From NCBI GenBank assembly GCA_902495075.1, contig CABUVO010000011.1, positions 41,844 through 105,843 on the forward strand: DNA of 64,000 nucleotides. The letters run 5' to 3'. Below, one piece after another: positions 10,701-18,360 of the stretch (position 1 is the first letter of the stretch; every line of letters starts with the position of its first letter). A program made the translations under genes and the position numbers. The stretch comes from an uncultured Porphyromonadaceae bacterium (GTDB lineage Bacteria; Bacteroidota; Bacteroidia; Bacteroidales; Muribaculaceae). The notes under the pieces are model-generated. The model was not told the DNA's origin, searched no databases, and saw only the letters and a list, made by a program, of their open reading frames with translations.

Positions 10701-10856
10701 GCAGTGTTCGCTTCATTAAGGGATGCAGGATACAACGGACCCTGGCTCTATGAGCTTAAAGCCGCTGAAATAGAAAAAGGGAAATACAGTCAACTGACGG
10801 ATAACTACCGCGGCTGTCGCGACTCATATCTTAAGAAACTGAAACTTGCAAAATAA
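7701..10856 (+). CDS. GH31 glycosidase fused to a sugar isomerase/epimerase-type TIM barrel
   Basis: A 1051-residue secreted protein with a signal peptide (residues 1-20). Residues about 25-750 form a GH31 enzyme. The likely nucleophile is Asp365 in WWLDWQQD and the likely acid/base is Asp422 in NFSGDAYSNWD, giving alpha-glucosidase/alpha-xylosidase-type chemistry. Residues about 762-1051 form a second TIM barrel of the AP-endonuclease-2/xylose-isomerase-like type. It keeps candidate metal ligands in order: the His in RSIHMPYHED, Glu in LIENMRG, Asp in VCVDLNH, His in SLHVCDSDG and Glu in LYELK. The two parts are in one continuous frame without internal starts. The barrel could isomerise, epimerise or eliminate the released sugar; this is inference. 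It is third in the PUL 1 operon. Confidence 0.85.
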   Translation: MKLRHILAAGLFALLLPTYGADNPIVYGNKRITLITPTLIRLEYAEKGKFLDAPTMFAINRDSIMRSGFEVNESDGGKKVSVNTGKVLMTFVNDDLPFGQGNTWFQFTRNGKEKKSTARNLHSKRRNLNLGGSVVTLDAVQKEIPTNDGLLSEDGWYYIVDTGNEYLTPDGWFAQRSANHVQDQYCFIYGDDFHAPFKDLGVISGKVPMTRRYMHGIWYSRWYPYDDKYISDLISGFNENGFPLDVLSMDMDWHTINDAKVGTGHNNTALGWTGFSWNRDLIKDPRALVDKLHADSIRVCVNEHPHDGIRPHEDCYASFMKAMGYDDPRDTVLLFNAGDKHYMENYIRESRRENHDIGIDFWWLDWQQDYLYPYVRGSRLPHVKWLNRLYYADTERNGLRGTGYSRWGGWGDHRYPINFSGDAYSNWDVLKFEVKLTQTSGNQGCYYWAHDTGGFAGATNPELLSRWSQFCALSAALRTHAHRGEDADRRPWIWGEIPTSSMRNSYRFRSEIMPYVYTTVRKTHDTMLPFNRCMFVDYPLEKNAYNRYGQFLLGDLLLAAPITSPGKGENFTASTEIWFPTDSDWYDFFTDERHSGGSVDIVKKDLDTFPVFLRGGYLFPMQPFTRRPGTERISTLRLRVYPGRDGDNNTFRLYEDDGVTVKYKDGAYAFTPLRYEQNGNKVTLTVHPAEGEYEGQLPKRSYSFELGAFDNVGNIKVNGHKVKTEIKDGKIMVNVPETSVKKPVKVDFTFNPAVSAESAAEYEVGSTLAPLGGFDNLTDTTMKELKEAGLDCIEISLTGLVNGDNPIPLPELKERMIRVKKAADEAGIRIRSIHMPYHEDADISIPDEEKRTANLKNVIDYIDVVSVVDPEYILFHPSAMPGVQPGRRQEHIAALVKSVNELNPVVKGIGAHILIENMRGPKLMRSNGYERGLGRTVEEMESVMAMMPQDVYVCVDLNHITEPERLIRAMGKRIKSLHVCDSDGSKDCHWLPGKGKNDWVAVFASLRDAGYNGPWLYELKAAEIEKGKYSQLTDNYRGCRDSYLKKLKLAK

Positions 10857-10876
10857 ACTGAAATCTGCAAAATAAT

Positions 10877-13387
10877 ATGAAAAAGACAATAGCAACATTA
10901 TTATTTGCTGTAACATGTGCTGCCTCGGCAAATGCCGGAGCCACTTTCGTTGCCGGCAATTACAATATACGATATCGCACACTGGTAGATAAGACCGACG
11001 ACCCCGCCACAAACAAATATTGGGACGCACGTTGCGACAATGTGGCGCAGACCATTCGCGACGGAGGGTTCGATATTCTTTCGATCAACGAGATGACTGA
11101 TGATCCGCGTTACGATGGTCGCACGATGTTTGCCGATATGCAGAAATTCTTCCCCGAACCTAAATACAAATTCGTGACGAAACTCGGTCATAATTACAAC
11201 AAGCATGCGATAATGTATGACGCGACAAAATTTGAAGTGCTCGATGAAGGAAGTTTCTGGTTGGGTCCGGATCCTGACAACTATCATTCAGACGTATGGG
11301 ATCATGGAAATTTCGGTCGCATGTCGCTCTGGGCAAAATTCCGTGTAAAGGAAAGCGGAGAAATATTCTTTTATATGTCGACACACCTTCATCATCAGGG
11401 GAATATTTCCAAAAATGAGGGTGCGGCTCAGAATGTGGATTTCATGCGTAAGATAGCCGGTCCGTATCCGGTGTTTATCTGCGGTGACCACAATTGCACC
11501 ACCACCCGCGAACCCTTCTATAAGCTCTACAGTTCATACTTCGACGACAGCCGTTCGATTGCTGCCAAGACAGACGGCTCCGACGGCACCTGCAACGTCT
11601 GGAACGGATCTTCACTCAAACGTCTCGACTATGTATGGGTACGTGGCGTGAAAGTGAACGATTATTCGACCATTCAGAATAAATATGACAAGGATTTCTA
11701 CCCCTCCGACCATTTCCCCGTCCGTGTTGAGGTAACACTTGAAAATCCTGTTGACAATTATGGACTATATGTAGACTCCGAAGCATCGGAAAGCGGCGAC
11801 GGAAGCAAGACGAATCCATTCAGAAATCTTCAGGATGCACTCGATAAAGCTTCGCGGGGAGCAACAATATATGTTGCTGAGGGAACATATAAACCCACTT
11901 TCCATCCTACGGGCAATAAAAACCTGACCATGACATTCAATATCGAAAAGTCTGTGGCACTGCTCGGTGGATATGACAGGAACTTTGAGAACGTAGTGGG
12001 TAGAAGTGTTTTAAGCGGCGATCTGAATGACGACGAAGTGGCAAATTCGGGAGATGCCACAGCAGTAGTTACAATTGCTGCAACAGCCTCCGTGCATATG
12101 TGCGATTTAGAGATAACGGGAGGATACGGCAAGGGATTGCGTAGCGGCGGTATACATTGCTACGGACCGAGACTTATGCTTGATAATGTGTATTTGCATG
12201 ACAATAAAAGCAGCCTTCAGGGAGCCGGAATATATGCCTACGGACAGATAAAGGCTGAGAACTGCATATTCGAAAACAATGTCACCCCCAGCAACGGCGG
12301 CGCGGTGTTCACGGACACCAATGGTAGTTCAATGCCTTGGAGCCACACGTTTTCACATTGCCGTTTTAATTCAAATGAAGCGATGTCGGGAGCTGCCATT
12401 TATGTCAGCAATACGATGTGGCTTGCCGTTACCGGATGTTCATTCTATTACAACAAGACCACAGCTCGTGGCGCGTTGACAGTAACCGGCAACAAAGCTT
12501 CCTCGACGGTATCAGTGACCAATTGCACCTTTGCCAACAATTTGCTGAAATGCGCCAATACTTCCGCCAACGACAAGAAAGGAGGAGCCGCCATCTATAT
12601 TCAGGATATGCGAGATACATCAACCGCCGACGAACCGAAAGCACGTATCGCGCTTGCCAACAACACCATAGTGGGCAATACTTGTGAATATGTTGCAGGG
12701 CAAACAGTTCCTGATGATTTCAACGCGGCAGCTGTAAATGTATTGAAAAATGTGGATGTTTACCTGAACAATAACATCATTGTCGGCAATTATAGTCCCA
12801 AAAATGTGTGCGATGTATATCTTACTGTGCCTGAAGCCATAGTAGGTTCTAATAGCAAATATAATCTCATCTCGTCCAAAACCGGTGTTAACTACACCCT
12901 TCAGAGCAGCGACAAATATGCTGCGGATAAAACAGAAGCCAACAGTCTTTTAGCATCCTCGCTCGACGGCGAATTAAAAGATGGTCGTTTTGTTGCGAAC
13001 CTTTCTGAGGACGGACCGACACCGGTAGTAAAAATAATCAATCCGATGTTCGGCACTATCGCACTCAATAGCCTCAAGGTAACGCGTTTCAATGAAGGAA
13101 ACACATATTCCGATTTCAATGGCAATCTCCAGATTGTCAAAGGCGAGATGTGTACATTCGACCAACGCGGCGCCACTCGCGACACAGAAGGCGGTGCTTC
13201 ATACGGGGCATATGAATATGGCAAATCTTCTCCTTCCTCTGTAATGGAAGTGACACAAGAAGATACTGAAGCGCCCGTGCTGTATTATGATCTCCGAGGC
13301 ATCAGGGTTAATCCCGAAAACCTTGTCCCCGGCATCTATATACGCCGCCAAGGCTCAAAAGCCACAAAAATACTCATTAAGACGTAA
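10877..13387 (+). CDS. Secreted endonuclease/exonuclease/phosphatase domain plus beta-helix protein with C-terminal tag
   Basis: An 836-residue secreted protein with a signal peptide cleaved near ANA (residue 20). Residues 22-290 are an endonuclease/exonuclease/phosphatase (DNase I-like) domain with the expected residues: Asn30, Glu72 (SINEM), His170, Asp204 and Asn206 (GDHN), and Asp278-His279 (SDHFPV). Residues about 295-740 look like a right-handed parallel beta-helix of the DUF1565/pectate-lyase-like type, starting with the VDSEASESGDGSKTNPF and QDALDKAS segments. The end carries the tag described at 13575 (YYDLRGIRV, GIYIRRQGSKATK). The catalytic domain may hydrolyse DNA, a phosphodiester or a phosphate ester; the substrate is unknown. 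It follows the GH31 gene by 20 bases. Confidence 0.82.
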   Translation: MKKTIATLLFAVTCAASANAGATFVAGNYNIRYRTLVDKTDDPATNKYWDARCDNVAQTIRDGGFDILSINEMTDDPRYDGRTMFADMQKFFPEPKYKFVTKLGHNYNKHAIMYDATKFEVLDEGSFWLGPDPDNYHSDVWDHGNFGRMSLWAKFRVKESGEIFFYMSTHLHHQGNISKNEGAAQNVDFMRKIAGPYPVFICGDHNCTTTREPFYKLYSSYFDDSRSIAAKTDGSDGTCNVWNGSSLKRLDYVWVRGVKVNDYSTIQNKYDKDFYPSDHFPVRVEVTLENPVDNYGLYVDSEASESGDGSKTNPFRNLQDALDKASRGATIYVAEGTYKPTFHPTGNKNLTMTFNIEKSVALLGGYDRNFENVVGRSVLSGDLNDDEVANSGDATAVVTIAATASVHMCDLEITGGYGKGLRSGGIHCYGPRLMLDNVYLHDNKSSLQGAGIYAYGQIKAENCIFENNVTPSNGGAVFTDTNGSSMPWSHTFSHCRFNSNEAMSGAAIYVSNTMWLAVTGCSFYYNKTTARGALTVTGNKASSTVSVTNCTFANNLLKCANTSANDKKGGAAIYIQDMRDTSTADEPKARIALANNTIVGNTCEYVAGQTVPDDFNAAAVNVLKNVDVYLNNNIIVGNYSPKNVCDVYLTVPEAIVGSNSKYNLISSKTGVNYTLQSSDKYAADKTEANSLLASSLDGELKDGRFVANLSEDGPTPVVKIINPMFGTIALNSLKVTRFNEGNTYSDFNGNLQIVKGEMCTFDQRGATRDTEGGASYGAYEYGKSSPSSVMEVTQEDTEAPVLYYDLRGIRVNPENLVPGIYIRRQGSKATKILIKT

Positions 13388-13404
13388 GGGGAAAGTGTAT
13401 CGGG

Positions 13405-13432
13405 ACGTAGCTGCTGTTGCTTGCAACTGCAG
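13405..13432. repeat. Hairpin-forming intergenic repeat, copy 1
   Basis: A 28-base imperfect palindrome (CTGCTGTTGC, short centre, GCAACTGCAG) lies 18 bases after a stop codon. Almost identical copies lie at 35697-35724 and 35739-35766. Each location is the 3' side of a plus-strand gene, which suggests a REP-like or transcript-end element. The gap 13388-13574 shows nothing else clear. Confidence 0.65.
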
Positions 13433-13574
13433 CACAAACAAAGTCATACTTAATCGGATACAGTTCGATAAGGTAAGAAGTGAGAGGTAAAAAAGATTTT
13501 TTTAGGTTTATTTTACGTAATTCGGATTTAGGATGGATTCTCTATAAAGATTAAATAACATTAACAGCAATTCC

Positions 13575-15068
13575 ATGAAAAAGTTTTTACTCGCAATCGC
13601 CGGCGCGGCTTTATGTCTTAGCGCATCGGCTGAAACTGCAACATTTGATTTCACGGCGGATAATCCGTATAACTGGAACAGTCTCCCTAAAGATGCAAGC
13701 GGCTACATCGACGACTCCGCAAAACCGTTAAAACTAACAGAAGGTCAGGTCTCTATTTCGTTTAATGGCAAATTCAGAAGATTTGAACAAAAGGCTTTCG
13801 GCGGCAAAACTTGTCTTCTTGTGTATCGGGGAACCACTTTGGATTTCTCGTGTCCGGAAGGCTACAAGATGTCGGAGATTGATTTCTATTCAGGCAAAGG
13901 CAAAACTGCCGGTCTCTATGTAGAAAGCGGAGAGGTAATCCTTTATGATGAGGAAGAAACCGGCGAATCCTACACTCATAGCGAATCAGGAGCGACACTT
14001 GCAGAGGTCTCACGTGTGGCTCAGCTCAATACCCGCGGTCCTGTTGTGTTCAGCGACAACGGAGGCACCGTGGTGATCAGTAAAATAACCGTAACCTATG
14101 AAGCAACTTCACTCAAGGAAGCCGGACTCGCATGGAGCGTGAATGAGTTCACGGCATATATGGATCAGAGCAATCAGTATCCCACACTTACTAAACTATC
14201 TCCTGCTGTCGCCGATTATTCATCAGACAATGAAGAGGTGGCAACCATCAATGCAACAACAGGCGAAATAACACTTGTCGGTCCCGGCACAGCTCGTATC
14301 ACTGCCGGCGTTGATGCCGCCGATGGCTATGACTGGGGCGAGGCATCTTACATTCTCACCGTGAAACGCAATGGAGAGGTCAATGCAATCTACAATTTCA
14401 CCAAATTCACGATTGCTGAAGACAAAACCGGACACATGACCGATTTCCCCGACATTCCGTATGACGGCAATAAAACCGTATGGTGGACCACTAATCCGGA
14501 TCAATCATACACATCCGGAGCCCAGTTCAAGCCATTGACAATCACAAAAGACAACACATCCATAACATTCAGCTGGGATGGAACGGAAGGAGGTCATGGA
14601 AACCTTCGTGCCGCAACCTCATCAAAAAACAACAATCTTCAATTGGGAGGAGGCACAGCAATGACAATCAAAACCGATGGACAAGAGAGTTATCTTTACG
14701 AAGTCGTGCTGCATATAAATCCCGGAATCTCAGATGCCAACTGGACAAAAACAATTGATGCTATCAAGACTAACGAAAATGGTGTTTTGAAATCCGACAA
14801 GGAAACAAAGACCTCAATATGGACTACCAAAGATGGTGGAAAAACTAATGAAGCCTACATTGACTGTGTCGGAGGGGCATATATCAGCAGTATCGATGTA
14901 AACTATTGCGATGCCGGTCAATCCTCAATCGTAATAACCCCTGTTAACGACAATCAAAATGCTCCTGTGGAATATTACAATCTCCAGGGTGTTAAGGTAA
15001 ATAATCCCGCCAATGGGCTGTATATCCGCCGTCAGGGAAACAAGGCAACTAAGGTTATTATAAAATAA
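13575..15068 (+). CDS. Secreted protein with Ig-like domain and sorting-type C-terminal tag
   Basis: A 497-residue secreted protein with a signal peptide ending in SASA (about residue 19). Residues about 20-175 are a beta-rich region. A bacterial Ig-like (Big_2-type) domain follows at about 178-265 (ATINATTGEITLVGPGTARI), then a second beta-rich region (about 270-455). No catalytic motif is recognisable. The last 35 residues carry the YYNLQGVKV and GLYIRRQGNKATKV tag shared with five other proteins here, similar to type A sorting domains of type IX secretion substrates. It may be a surface or released glycan-binding protein. It ends 6 bases before the symporter gene. Confidence 0.72.
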   Translation: MKKFLLAIAGAALCLSASAETATFDFTADNPYNWNSLPKDASGYIDDSAKPLKLTEGQVSISFNGKFRRFEQKAFGGKTCLLVYRGTTLDFSCPEGYKMSEIDFYSGKGKTAGLYVESGEVILYDEEETGESYTHSESGATLAEVSRVAQLNTRGPVVFSDNGGTVVISKITVTYEATSLKEAGLAWSVNEFTAYMDQSNQYPTLTKLSPAVADYSSDNEEVATINATTGEITLVGPGTARITAGVDAADGYDWGEASYILTVKRNGEVNAIYNFTKFTIAEDKTGHMTDFPDIPYDGNKTVWWTTNPDQSYTSGAQFKPLTITKDNTSITFSWDGTEGGHGNLRAATSSKNNNLQLGGGTAMTIKTDGQESYLYEVVLHINPGISDANWTKTIDAIKTNENGVLKSDKETKTSIWTTKDGGKTNEAYIDCVGGAYISSIDVNYCDAGQSSIVITPVNDNQNAPVEYYNLQGVKVNNPANGLYIRRQGNKATKVIIK

Positions 15069-15074
15069 AATCTT

Positions 15075-16280
15075 ATGCGGCGACGTAAGCTCGGTCTTTT
15101 TCCAAAAGTAGTGATAGCCATCATTCTTGGAGCTCTTCTTGGAATGGTGTTGCCGGAATTCCTGCTGCGCACGCTCAAAACATTCAACGTGCTCTTTGCC
15201 CAACTGCTGAAGTTTGTGGTGCCCTTGCTGGTTCTCGGACTGGTGACACCTGCAATCTGCAATTTGGGCAAAGGTGCAGGGAGAATGCTGCTGACAGTGG
15301 TTGCGCTGTCTTACATATCCACTATTTGTGCCGGGTTCTTCGCTTTCGAATGCTCCACTCATCTTTTCCCTCACTATCTATTCGCAGGGGAAATTGAAGC
15401 AACAAAAGAGGCGGATGCCGCATTGGCACCATATTTCAATCTGTCGATTCCACCGATATGCGATATTCTGACCGCCCTCGTGCTTTCATTCATGATCGGA
15501 GTCTGCGCAATCTTTACGAATGCAGTGACTATCCGCAAAGGATTTGACGAATTCGGGGAGATTATCAAATTATCCATTGAAAAGGCAATCATACCGCTTC
15601 TTCCGGTGTATATCTTCACTATGATATGTGAAATGAGCGCCGGTGGCAAACTCGGGTTGATAATGGGCACCGGAGTGAAAGTCATCCTGACGGGCATTGG
15701 CATATCGATAGTGTATCTCATGATACAATACACTATTGCCGGCATAGTTTCCCGCAAGAATCCGTTGAAACTGATGTGGAATATGGTGCCGGCATATCTC
15801 ACCGGATTTTCAGTATGTTCTTCATCGGTAGTGATTCCTGTAACTCTTGAAGGCACCATAAAGAATGGCGCCAGTCGGGAGACAGCCGGTTTTGTTGTGC
15901 CGCTATGCTCCACCGTGCATATGTGTGGTTCTACCATCAAACTTGCAACCACAGCCGTTGCCGTGATGTATATTTGTGGCATCGAGCCAGATTTTGCTCT
16001 TTTCGCCAATTTTGTGCTCCTGCAGGGTATATCATCTGTAGCGGCACCTGGCGTGATGGGGGGAGTGTTGATGGCTTCGGTTGGATTGCTTGAGTCCGTT
16101 CTCGGATTCTCTCCCGAGCAGAGTGCATTGCTAATGACAATATATCTGGCACTCGACGGGTACGGTCCCGCCTGCAATGTAAGTGGAGATGCCGCCATAA
16201 CACTTATGGTAGACACACTGTTTCGCCGCAAGAAAGAGAATTCATTTATTACGCAAATTTCATCAGAATTTGCAGAATAA
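15075..16280 (+). CDS. Dicarboxylate/amino acid:cation symporter
   Basis: A 401-residue polytopic inner-membrane protein of the DAACS (GltP/SstT-like) family. About eight hydrophobic segments begin with KVVIAIILGALLGMVLP, and the family-typical reentrant region follows (FSVCSSSVVIPVTLEG, then TVHMCGSTIKLATTAVAVMY and LALDGYGPACNVSGDAA). It should import a dicarboxylate or amino acid with sodium or protons; the substrate cannot be told. The Ser-rich FSVCSSSV segment matches the family's HP1 serine motif. It follows the tagged protein by 6 bases and may be the last gene of the PUL 1 transcript. The tRNA-Gln promoter overlaps its 3' end. Confidence 0.88.
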   Translation: MRRRKLGLFPKVVIAIILGALLGMVLPEFLLRTLKTFNVLFAQLLKFVVPLLVLGLVTPAICNLGKGAGRMLLTVVALSYISTICAGFFAFECSTHLFPHYLFAGEIEATKEADAALAPYFNLSIPPICDILTALVLSFMIGVCAIFTNAVTIRKGFDEFGEIIKLSIEKAIIPLLPVYIFTMICEMSAGGKLGLIMGTGVKVILTGIGISIVYLMIQYTIAGIVSRKNPLKLMWNMVPAYLTGFSVCSSSVVIPVTLEGTIKNGASRETAGFVVPLCSTVHMCGSTIKLATTAVAVMYICGIEPDFALFANFVLLQGISSVAAPGVMGGVLMASVGLLESVLGFSPEQSALLMTIYLALDGYGPACNVSGDAAITLMVDTLFRRKKENSFITQISSEFAE

Positions 16281-16300
16281 AGAAATTTATATTAATTTTG
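16269..16300 (+). promoter_or_regulatory. Promoter of tRNA-Gln
   Basis: TTTG at 16269-16272 and TAATTTTG at 16293-16300 are separated by exactly 20 bases, a full match to the Bacteroidetes primary sigma consensus. The -33 box lies inside the last codons of the symporter gene. Transcription should start near 16306, leaving a precursor of about 75 bases before the tRNA. Confidence 0.8.
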
Positions 16301-16380
16301 CATCAGCTTCGAGGCTTGGTCCTCCTAATCCCCAATCCCTATCCCCATTCCCGGGAGGGCTTAGCCTGAAGCTTTAGGAT

Positions 16381-16451
16381 TGTCTTATGGTGTAATGGTA
16401 GCACTGCAGTTTTTGGTTCTGCCTGTCCAGGTTCGAATCCTGGTAAGACAA
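16381..16451 (+). tRNA. tRNA-Gln (anticodon TTG)
   Basis: A 71-base cloverleaf. The acceptor arm is TGTCTTA/TAAGACA with discriminator A, the T arm is CAGG-TTCGAAT-CCTGG, and the D arm contains AATGGTAGC. The anticodon loop TTTTGGT places TTG at positions 34-36, reading CAA glutamine codons. CCA is not encoded. It stands alone with its own promoter and a hairpin immediately after it. Confidence 0.95.
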
Positions 16452-16454
16452 CAA

Positions 16455-16502
16455 TTAGAAAGCCCTCAAATCTTTGAATCCAAAGAATTGAGGGCTTTCT
16501 AA
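16455..16502 (+). terminator. Terminator-like hairpin after tRNA-Gln
   Basis: TTAGAAAGCCCTCAA at 16455-16469 pairs perfectly with TTGAGGGCTTTCTAA at 16488-16502, and an inner TCTTTG/CAAAGA stem continues the helix. The T-rich foot lies within the stem rather than after it. It sits 3 bases after the tRNA and 34 bases before the next start. Confidence 0.8.
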
Positions 16503-16535
16503 CAATCTTTCGATCATTACTGACTCGATTCGATT

Positions 16536-17432
16536 ATGGCTGACACTAACTGGAAAGGACATTGCGCCATGCTTGGCGCAAACATTATTTGGGGACTGAT
16601 GTCTCCGGTTGCCAAACTGGTACTCTCTTCCGGCATCATCGCTCCCTTGGTTCTTGTTGATTTCAGAGTTGCCGGAGCGGCTTTACTTTTCTGGATATTA
16701 TCTGCATTCTTCCCAAAGGAACATGTGCCTCCGCGCGATCTTCTCCTTCTTGCCGGAGCCGCAATGATTGGCGTGCTCTTCAATCAGGGATGTTTCATAA
16801 TCGGAGTCAGCTTCACATCTCCCGGAGAAGCCTCACTCATCACCACAACCATGCCTATGTGGGTGATGATACTCGCTTGGTTCATACTCCATGAACCCAT
16901 CACGGGGAAAAAGATCGGGGGCATCCTTCTCGGCGCAGCCGGAGCTTTGATACTTGTATTCGGCAATCTTCATTCGGCATCACGTGGCAGCAATCCCGTT
17001 TTAGGCGATTTCATAGTGCTTGCCGCCCAGTTCAGCTATGCGCTATATCTCACACTCTACCGCAATTTCATCCGCAAATATTCGCTTGTGACATTGATGA
17101 AATGGATGTTTCTCGCTGCCACTATCGTTGCGTTGCCTTCAACCTCTCCATGGCTTGCATCGACCGACTGGAGCGCTGTGGCATGGACCGAATGGGCGGG
17201 AATAGCTTATGTCGTGGCAGCCGGGACATTCCTTGCCTACATATGCATAATGATCGGTCAGAAGACACTTCGCCCGACCGTTGTAGGCATTTACAACTAC
17301 GTCCAGCCCGTAGTAGCGATGTTCGTAGGTATCAGCCTTGGTCTCGACTCCCTCACCCCGATGAAACTCTTCGCCATTGCCCTCATCTTCTCCGGCGTCT
17401 ACCTCGTCACCATCAGCCGCGCAAAAGCATAA
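16536..17432 (+). CDS. EamA/DMT-family transporter
   Basis: A 298-residue inner-membrane protein with ten predicted transmembrane helices in two EamA repeats. The first runs from about residue 8 to 137 (GANIIWGLMSPVAKLVLSS at its start). The second runs from about 152 to 293 (DFIVLAAQFSYALYLTLYRN at its start). Family members export or import small metabolites such as amino acids; the substrate cannot be inferred. The gene is isolated by the tRNA terminator on its left and converges with the GNAT gene on its right. It is only distantly similar to the EamA protein at 39885. Confidence 0.9.
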   Translation: MADTNWKGHCAMLGANIIWGLMSPVAKLVLSSGIIAPLVLVDFRVAGAALLFWILSAFFPKEHVPPRDLLLLAGAAMIGVLFNQGCFIIGVSFTSPGEASLITTTMPMWVMILAWFILHEPITGKKIGGILLGAAGALILVFGNLHSASRGSNPVLGDFIVLAAQFSYALYLTLYRNFIRKYSLVTLMKWMFLAATIVALPSTSPWLASTDWSAVAWTEWAGIAYVVAAGTFLAYICIMIGQKTLRPTVVGIYNYVQPVVAMFVGISLGLDSLTPMKLFAIALIFSGVYLVTISRAKA

Positions 17433-17465
17433 GCATATCAAGGTAATTCCCCTCCCTCAAATTTT

Positions 17466-18071
17466 TCAATAGGTCAGTAAGTCAAAATAAAACATCCGTG
17501 TTCTCAACTCCTCGGAATCGTTTATATCATAAAATGCCTTTTCATCACTGACACGTGGAAAAAGTGGCTTGAATCCATTCCGTTCGTAATACGCTAATGT
17601 ATGTGGGTTATTTACAGCATCAACAAGTATAAACCGACATCCCGTTTTGTTGTCAGTACTTATAAACCAATCCTTTATAAAGTCCATGATTTGTGCTCCA
17701 ATCCGAAATTGAGCACTCTGATAATCTTTATCAACCCCTAATCGTCCAATCAATACAGCCGGATACGTTCGTCCCTGTTTATTATAAGCAATTGCTTTAT
17801 TAAGATGCCGCTTGGGATTATTAGGCAAATGGGTAGTCTGAATACCCGCATTGGCAAGCGTTATCATGGCTATGATTTTCCTATCATTGGAATTATCAAG
17901 CCAACAATAGGTTTTACCCATGAGATCTTTCTCATAAGTAATCGCATCATTTGTGAAAAAATCGTTAAGATCATCCATTCCACAATTAAAAGGGGCACAA
18001 TTACTTAGTATAAGTTCATTGAGCTTATACAAAGTACTGTCGTTTCCGAGATTAAAAATGGAATCACCCAT
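17466..18071 (-). CDS. GNAT-family acetyltransferase, probable toxin of a type II toxin-antitoxin pair
   Basis: A 201-residue GNAT protein. The N-terminal CAPFNCGMDDLNDFF block resembles the FxCGxxxLDxFL start of TacT/AtaT-like toxins, which acetylate aminoacyl-tRNA. The acetyl-CoA region follows (LIGRLGVDKDYQSAQFRIGA), and a conserved Tyr near the end (HTLAYYERNGFKPL) matches the motif B tyrosine. The start chosen is the ATG at 18071, which overlaps the stop codon of the upstream small gene (TAATG); an in-frame TTG four codons earlier would enter that gene. Overlap with a small charged partner supports a toxin-antitoxin call. Acetylation of tRNA is known for the family, not shown here. Confidence 0.82.
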   Translation of the reverse strand: MGDSIFNLGNDSTLYKLNELILSNCAPFNCGMDDLNDFFTNDAITYEKDLMGKTYCWLDNSNDRKIIAMITLANAGIQTTHLPNNPKRHLNKAIAYNKQGRTYPAVLIGRLGVDKDYQSAQFRIGAQIMDFIKDWFISTDNKTGCRFILVDAVNNPHTLAYYERNGFKPLFPRVSDEKAFYDINDSEELRTRMFYFDLLTY

Positions 18072-18247
18072 TATTTGAGCCAAGAAGGAACGAACTCACG
18101 CGAACGACGCATTATCTCAGCAATTTTTTTCTCCCTTTCTTCCGAAAGGATACGGCGTGGCTTACGCTCGTTTTCCTCAGCCTGACGCACAAAATCGTCA
18201 GCCAAACTACCGGTAAGTATAGGTACTGCTTTAATTGGAGTTGCCAT
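18071..18247 (-). CDS. Probable antitoxin partner of the GNAT toxin
   Basis: A 58-residue charged protein starting MATPIKAVPILTGSLADDF, with a mostly helical, Lys/Arg/Glu-rich middle and ending FVPSWLK. Its stop codon overlaps the toxin start by one base. A full-consensus promoter lies 21 bases upstream. The length, charge and overlap fit an antitoxin that binds DNA through one end and the toxin through the other, but no named DNA-binding fold can be assigned by eye. Confidence 0.75.
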   Translation of the reverse strand: MATPIKAVPILTGSLADDFVRQAEENERKPRRILSEEREKKIAEIMRRSREFVPSWLK

Positions 18248-18267
18248 ATTGCATTCAATTTAAGATA

Positions 18268-18299
18268 CAAAGATACAATATTACAACGAATAAACCAAA
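18268..18299 (-). promoter_or_regulatory. Promoter of the toxin-antitoxin pair
   Basis: On the minus strand TTTG (18299-18296) and TATCTTTG (18275-18268) are separated by 20 bases, an exact match to the Bacteroidetes consensus. Transcription would start near 18261, giving a leader of about 14 bases before the antitoxin ATG at 18247. Confidence 0.75.
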
Positions 18300-18360
18300 G
18301 AGATGGATGTTAAAGACTTAAAAGAATACTACTACATACCCGAAACGAAGAAAACAAAAG

